DNA of 64,000 nt, taken from Asterochloris sp. CNOR1. Its lineage: Eukaryota > Chlorophyta > Trebouxiophyceae > Trebouxiales > Trebouxiaceae. This document shows, piece after piece, positions 58,501 to 64,000 of the stretch. Position 1 is the first letter of the stretch. Each line of letters begins with the position of its first letter. The DNA is taken from NCBI GenBank assembly GCA_963969365.1, contig OZ017755.1, forward strand, positions 1,116,001 to 1,180,000, written 5' to 3'. The notes below the pieces were generated by a model. It saw only the letters and a program-made list of their open reading frames with translations. It ran no database searches and was not told the DNA's origin. A program made the position numbers and the translations under genes.

Positions 58501-58570
58501 TAGGGAGCGTGACAGAGGCCGACGCAGCCCAAGGCACAGGCAGACTGATAGCAGAGACAGGAATAGATGA
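55554..58570 (+). CDS. RBMX2: RBMX2/Ist3-type spliceosomal RRM protein
   Basis: Homologue of yeast Ist3/Snu17, a subunit of the RES (retention and splicing) complex that binds activated spliceosomes. Exons: 55554-55674, 55773-55881, 56222-56354, 56851-57004, 57339-57499, 57741-57819 and 58290-58570; phase agrees at the joins. It starts [20 protein letters not shown], the conserved N-terminal extension. The single RRM has RNP2-like YAGGLPFDL and RNP1 GFAFLAY, followed by [16 protein letters not shown], which is diagnostic for the family. The rest is acidic ([20 protein letters not shown]), then [12 protein letters not shown], a Lys-rich stretch and a short RS/RD-rich end ([20 protein letters not shown]). 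An alternative acceptor near 58204 would give a short Cys-rich end instead; the RS ending is preferred because exon phase and composition fit. Confidence 0.92.
56091..56240 (+). repeat. Exon-edge echo: RBMX2 RNP1 exon acceptor
   Basis: The exon start GGGCTTTGCCTTTCTGGCAT (from 56222) has an upstream copy GGGCTTTGCCTTTCGTGTCAT (from about 56094), also preceded by AG. Confidence 0.8.
58089..58232 (+). repeat. Exon-edge echo: about 75-bp duplication before the RBMX2 last exon
   Basis: GCTTATGTGCTG...CAGCAATGCCTGACATAGAG (about 58098-58146) is repeated as GCTTATGTGCTG...CAGCAATGCCAGACGTAGAG (about 58176-58228). Only the second copy has an ACAG acceptor-like site before its GGGCAGC. Confidence 0.85.
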
Positions 58571-58908
58571 TCAGCCATCTCATTGAGTGCATGACCGAGC
58601 AGGCCTGGCTGTGCTATCGCAGAAAGATTCACACCACCGGGTTTTGCCTGCCGTATAGCTTATGCTGTACCTTGCTGCACATGGCCGGCTGGGACACTCT
58701 CCTCTCTGGGCTTCCTGCAAAAACGAGCACATGCTCTGCAGAGGCTACATGTGGTTGACTGAGCCTACACTGTGGCACCTGATGCCTTGGCACCTGATGC
58801 ATGGCTTCTCCCCCTTGTAGCCATCTCTGCAGATTACTGATGGGACCTCTATTGGGTTGCTGCTATTTTCTTTATCTGCATGTTGCCGCCATGCCGGGCC
58901 TTCTTGTA
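58571..58908. other. Short intergenic region, RBMX2 to CFAP69
   Basis: Head-to-tail spacing of about 340 bp. It must contain the RBMX2 3' end and the CFAP69 promoter. No separate gene seen. Confidence 0.5.
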
Positions 58909-61900
58909 ATGGCAGAGCCTGCTCAGGGCGGAGCGGTCTATAAAAAACACCAGCCAGTGCCCGCTGCCCAGGTGTTGGCAACCTTGCAAAGCACTGAGTG
59001 CAACACAGAGCGCAAGAGGGCTGCTGTGCAGAGGTTCTGCAGAGACTATGCAGCAGGTGTCTATATGGCGGACCTCCATCTGGTGCAACAGATGATTGCA
59101 GTGCTGCTGCAAGAGTCCACCCAGCAGGTCCTCCAAGACGCCTTAAGCCAACTGCTTGGGTGAGCTGCGTCACATGCAATCAAGCCACTTGTGGGCATCA
59201 ATAGCTTGACTCACTATAACACTCTTCTGTCTGCAGGGCTTTGGCCCAGCCATTTCGCCGACAGCAGGCCTCAGACCATGTCCGCATGGCGCATCATGTG
59301 GTGGACCTGCTGCAGGCTCTGGGCCTCTGCCTCACAGCAGAGGTCGCCCCTGGCGTGAAGATTATCACTGCGGAGGTGGACTGATGCATTTGTCTCTCAA
59401 AGCTCAGCTACTGCTGGCCCAGGCCCTTTCTGTGGCTGCGCATGATGGCCTGACTAACGGCAGCTGCCAAGCAGGTTGCACGGAAACCACTGTCGCGACC
59501 GCCTTCCATGCCAGCCACCCGTGCCCAGTCATGTTGCCAGCCTGCTCTGCACGCAGAAGACCTCTTGGCTGTGCAGGTGCTCACTGAATTTGCAAGTGCC
59601 TATGGTGCCAGGCCAGCAGATGACAGGCTAGCTGAGGAGGTAGCAGCAGGAGATGTGTCTGCTATTGCCACTCTGTTTCTACAAAACCAGAGGTAAGAGG
59701 GTGCCTCAACCATCACTGACAGCGCCTGGCATTGACACAGACAGACTTTAGTAGCCCTGCATCTATTTGCCGTTGCAAGCTTAGCAGCTACTTGTTCCCA
59801 GAGCCTGCCTCCAGCGTAGTCAGCTTCGTTGCTGGACGCCTACCTGATGAAGTGTGCATTGCAGGCAGGTCAGCAGCAGCGGCGTTACGGGTGCCCTGGT
59901 CGCTGCTTTCACAGTGGCAGTCTCACAGGTGGTCCATGGCCATGCGGGCACTCAAATGCAGAAGAGCGCTCTGACAGACTTTGCCGTCCCCAGCACTGCC
60001 TCGCGAGCAGACTCTACAGGGGGCCAGGCGCCATCAAGCACACATCTCGTGGAGGCGCTGCTGGCTGCCCTGCTGGAGATCAGTCACAGCTCCAGCAGCT
60101 GCCAGCAGATGACTCAGGCAGGACTGCTGCCCGCGCTGGCTGCTCTGCTGGGCACGCTGGGTCTGAAGGCCATGCTGAGCCCCACAGCTGTGGAGCTGCT
60201 GTGGAATGTCCTGGAGCGGGACCCACGTGCACTAGAGGCAGCTGCAGGGCAGGCGATGCAGCGTCTGGGGTCTTGTCGGCACAGCACAGGCCCCAGCTCT
60301 GCAGAAGGTGCTGCACAGCAGGAGGGCCCTGCCTCAGCAGGAGCCGCCAGCAGCAACCTGCAGCTGCAGGCACCAGGGGAGCCTGGCCTTCTGGCAGAGG
60401 AGCAGGGCGACAGCACTGAGGCAACTGCCTCCGCAGCTCAGGAGCCAGGTGCAGACGAGGCGTCAGCATCCAACAGTGTCCCCACGCCGCCGTTTGTGGG
60501 GGCTCTGACGGCTGCAGCAGTACCAGCTGCCATTGATGCTGCAGTGGCAGAAGCCCTGCAGCGAAATGATGAGGGTGCTGCCAGCGCTGCCCAGGCTGAT
60601 GGCACAGAGGATAGCAGTGGCGGTGCAGGCATGCCTGCCAGGCGGCAGGTGGGGGGCCCCAACACAAACCACTATGAGGGGCTGGAGGTTGCCCCCGGGT
60701 CGGCCCCTGAGCGCATCAGCGCGGTCTACCCCAGCAGGCAAGCGTAATCAAGCTCTGTCCTGCTGTTTTGGCGGAGTCAAATCAGCTGCAGGCAGGCTGG
60801 GGCAGCTTGGGGCGCAAGGGTGCCACGTGGAATGTGCATCGACAGCTGCAAGGCTTGGGTGGGCTGCAGACATAGATTCATTCCATTGCTGCCGCCATGG
60901 CCCAGCTGTCTCGAAGCAGCAGCAGACCACCTGCATTGCAGCGGCAGACAGCAGCACGATACATGTCTGGAATCCTTTCCCGCGCAAAGCATCTGGCTGC
61001 TCCCGGGGCATGGCATGGCAGCTCGCAGTTATCCCAAGCGCCTCTGCCTGCGCAGGGATTGAGAAGGACTGGCAATCTTGTGCCAGCCTGCTGGTGTCAC
61101 CTGCATCGTCCTCCTGCACAGCAGCTGTCCTGCCACCTTTCACTGCAGACCCCGGCAGCCAACCTGACCTGCACGCTGCAGGGGTGTGCAAGGAATGGCA
61201 GACCAGCTGACACGGCATCTGACGGCCCCTGCAGCCCAGGAGCAGTTGATGGAGCATGAGCTTCACGAGTGGCAGCCTCCCAGCCTGGCAGGGGCCCTGG
61301 CCGCCCTGCTGCGTGAGGCCCTGCTGTCAGGCTTCAAGCGGGCGCTCAAGGCTCTGCGAAACGAGGTGAGTGGGTCATCTGGCTGCTGCTGAAGGCTGAC
61401 AAGGGACTGGCTTGCCACGCCCCTTGCTGCTTGCAGGTGCTGGTGCTCATCAGCCTGCTGGCCAGGGACAGCACCCAGCGGGCCCACTTGGTGGCAGCGG
61501 GGGTCACCCCCTTGGTGGCTGCGGCAGCGCTGTGCCCTGAGGCGGGGCAGACGCAGCTGCAGCAGTACATCAAGGTGGGGTGAGCCCCACTGCATGTCAC
61601 ATGCTTTGTTGGGGTCAATAGTTGATGAACAGCCTGCCCCTTTCTCTGCTTCACAGCCTGACATGCAGAGCAAAAAGGCAGAAGAGTTGTCATCTGGGGC
61701 ACGCATTCCTGCCACTGCAGCAGCACAGCATAGAAGCCTGGAGCATGTACAGCGCTCACAATTGGGCTGTGTTGCAGGCCTTTGCTCAGAGTGCAGACGC
61801 AGAGGACTTTGAGATGCGCTGCCTCTCGTGGCACCTCCTGGCGCAACTCATGCAGTGCCATGACGCAGTAGAGCCTGGCATTGCTGTGCACTTTTCCAGG

Positions 61901-64000
61901 CAAGATACAGCTCAACCTGTACACAGATGCAGACTGTCCACCCAGCCTGGCTCATGGATTGCACAGTCCAGGCTAAGCCATGCGCCCAAGTGTCAGATGC
62001 ACGCGTGTGCTGCACCACAACATCGCTGCAGGCTCCTGCACTCTCCACTGATGCTGGGCCCCCCTGGCAAGTCACAGATACCACACCCAGTGGTTCCGTG
62101 ACACTTGATTATTGCTGTCCACATGCTGCTGCAGGGTGCTGCTGGGCACCCTGGGCCAGTCAGAGGAGGTGGTTGGCGTGCGGCAGTGGACGGTCACCCA
62201 GCAGCAGAGCATGGTGCAGCAGGCAGCTCTGGTGCTGCAGGAGGTGGTCAGTCTGGCTCCCCAGGCAAGCACCTGCCCTCTCAAGCTTAGAGTCTGCTTG
62301 AGTTCAAAGGTTGCTCTGGCTCAGCAGGCAAGCAACTGAAGTGCTGAGTTTACTGCAAAGACACAGCAGGAAGCACGATCATGAGGTTGCAGCTTGTATA
62401 CTGGCCAGCAGTTGCCATCTGCTGTCATGGTGCTTATCAGGCGTCTGCTGGCTGCAGGCTTTCATCAGTGAGGGTGGGGCCCAGGTGGTGCATGGCTGCC
62501 TGGTGCAACAGGTGGAGCCACAGCTACTGGAAGCAGCCCTACACCTGGTCAGGGCTGCCTGCAGTCTGGCCACCCAACCTGAAGGTGAGGTGCATGCAAG
62601 GATGACAGGGTGCACTGCTGACAGCAAATGTCAAGCGTTGTGAGCACCTCGTCAGAGTTGCCTAAGGGAAGGCCTGAAGGATGTGAGTCACATACACCCT
62701 GACTGCAGTCCTTAGGGGGGAGCATCACCATGGCTGGTTCGCGGATGACATCAAGCTGAGCACTGTTCAGGCCGAAGTGTTTCAAAGCAGCACTGTCTGC
62801 AGGTGACCGCAACCCTGAGACGTTCCAGCCCGCCTCTGAAGCAGTGCAGCAGCTGCGGGACGACTTTGGGTCTCAGGGCACGGTGCAGGGCGCCCTGGAG
62901 ATGTTTGCAGAGGGCTCATGGCCTCAGCGGGTCAGGCAGGCGGCGGCGCTGGCAGTGGGCTCCCTCTGCAGCTGCCACCCTGAGCACCAGCGCCTCTTCA
63001 GGAAGGCAGAGGTGAGTCCACCCAGTGTGCATGCGCTGTGCAAGGTTGCGCATCAGCTGCCTGCTTCACTGTGTATGGGCCCATCAGCAGGGCAGGTTGC
63101 TCCCGCCGCCCAAGGCGCCTGCACGTCTTCAGGCAGGCAGAGATGAGCATCGGATCTTGGTGCTGGCCTGCAGTACATGCTCTATTGCATGTGAGTCAAA
63201 GAGCAGTGCATCTGCTGCCACCACCCATAGCACCGGGGATGCTGAGGTCTAAACTCCCATCTCAGCTGCTGGGGGTGGCTTTCCGATGTGACGAGCAGGC
63301 TTTACATGCATTGTCCCGGCCAACCGCCTCAGAGTTGATGCATGCTAGATTGCCTTGCAGAGCATGGCTGGTGCGTGATCTGCAATGCCCACTACAATTC
63401 CAAGGACCGTCCGTGCAAGCTCCTCTGCTCAACTTGCCCCTTGACCCTGGGTGCATGCCTGCAGGGCGTGGCGGCTCTGCACTATGAGCTGGAGGGCTTG
63501 AAGGTGCTGGACGCAGCCCAGCCATCGCTCTTTGCCGGCGCCACACTGGTCGCTCTGCGAGACTGTGTGGTGGGGGACTCCAGGAACCTGGCTCAGTTCC
63601 TGGTGGCTGGAGGGCTCACCTCTCTGATGGACATGGCTGAGCACTGCAACAGGCTGATGCAGCCGCTGGCCCTCACCCTGGTGGCAGGTGACATTCAGCT
63701 GCTGCAGGGCTCACGGCTTCTGGACATCGGCAATGATGTGCAGCCAGCTGACGCAGCTGCTGGCTCTTATTCTGGAAGCAGGTCTTGATTTTGCGGGTTC
63801 TGTTAGACGCCATGCAATGTGGAAGGGCAGCAACCATATGGCCTGGATGCACAGCACTGTGACACAGTGATGTCGAGGTTGTCCAGCTGATTGTTACGAT
63901 GCAGTGCAGTCATGGCGATGGCCAGCTTCTCGCACATGACATGTGTGAGTGGTCCAGAATATGGGATGCCCTGTAATGCGGCTCCGTTGCTGGAGTGCCC
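58909..64000 (+). CDS. CFAP69: CFAP69-like cilia/flagella protein (3' end outside window)
   Basis: Armadillo-type protein related to CFAP69/FAP69 of the axonemal central apparatus. Start is MAEPAQGGAV at 58909, with an in-frame Met at 58891 as alternative. Exons read at 58909-59159, 59237-59375, 59577-59692, 59929-60737, 61182-61365, 61437-61574, 61778-61899, 62135-62264, 62458-62584, 62803-63011 and 63465-63687; phase agrees at most joins. Family-like blocks include TAVELLWNVLE, FKRALKALRNEVLVLISLLA, EDFEMRCLSWHLLAQLM, and VALRDCVVGDSRNLAQFLVA followed by GGLTSLMDM. A low-complexity insertion (about 60300-60650) is not expected in the family. One exon around 59770-59880 is unresolved. Three introns start with GC (60738, 61900, 62265). 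The assignment rests on remembered similarity; another armadillo-repeat protein is the main alternative. Confidence 0.75.
62256..62335 (+). repeat. Exon-edge echo with GC donor, CFAP69
   Basis: CTGGCTCCCCAGGCAAGCACCTG at the end of exon 62135-62264 is echoed as CTGGCTCAGCAGGCAAGCAACTG about 60 bp downstream. Both copies keep the CAG/GCAAGC donor. Confidence 0.8.
62990..63150 (+). repeat. Exon-edge echo: donor of CFAP69 exon 62803-63011
   Basis: CTTCAGGAAGGCAGAGGTGAG at the exon end is repeated in the intron as CTTCAGGCAGGCAGAGATGAG (about 63127-63147). Confidence 0.8.

Noticed and set aside
1-64000. tRNA, rRNA, CRISPR or bacterial operon features
   Set aside because: None seen. The dense intron-exon structure is eukaryotic nuclear.

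Overview
The window reads as nuclear DNA of a green alga. It is GC-rich, the genes are packed closely on both strands, and almost every gene is cut into many short exons. A 28-bp run of the plant-type telomere unit TTTAGGG lies inside the window. Chlamydomonas itself uses a longer unit, so a trebouxiophyte-type alga is more likely; that assignment is inference. A cilium-axoneme gene (CFAP69-like) suggests a lineage that makes or made flagellated cells.

Layout. Plus strand 1-9668: 3' two thirds or so of the condensin I subunit CAP-D2. Minus strand 13445-10323: a tyrosine/dual-specificity phosphatase-like gene, convergent with CAP-D2. Minus strand 19723-14386: a low-complexity protein with an RS-rich tail. 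19.7-24.0 kb: gene-poor stretch with a 403-bp tandem duplication, an LRR-coding remnant on the plus strand and a cluster of perfect palindromes. Minus strand 34348-24033: a very long gene with a possible Plus3-type domain, long Ala/Gln/Pro tracts, a module shared with the 14.4-19.7 kb gene, and an RS domain built from 66-bp repeats. Minus strand 43690-34648: a mostly disordered protein with at least three SUMO-interacting motifs; its last codons and stop lie inside the telomere-type repeat. Minus strand 54752 to about 45.4 kb (possibly 44.4 kb): a plant-style LRR receptor with signal peptide, LRRNT and one transmembrane segment but no kinase. Plus strand 55554-58570: RBMX2/Ist3-type spliceosomal RRM protein. 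Plus strand 58909 to beyond the end: CFAP69-like armadillo protein.

The genes do not form one pathway. Shared themes are nuclear and chromatin/RNA work (condensin, SUMO reader, Plus3/RS proteins, RBMX2) plus one receptor and one axonemal protein. Two genome-level patterns stand out: many introns carry decayed copies of the neighbouring exon edge with its splice site, and several exons end in GC rather than GT donors, confirmed by reading-phase agreement with the next exon. Exon boundaries here were read by eye from splice consensus, phase and protein similarity recalled from memory; no alignment or search was run.
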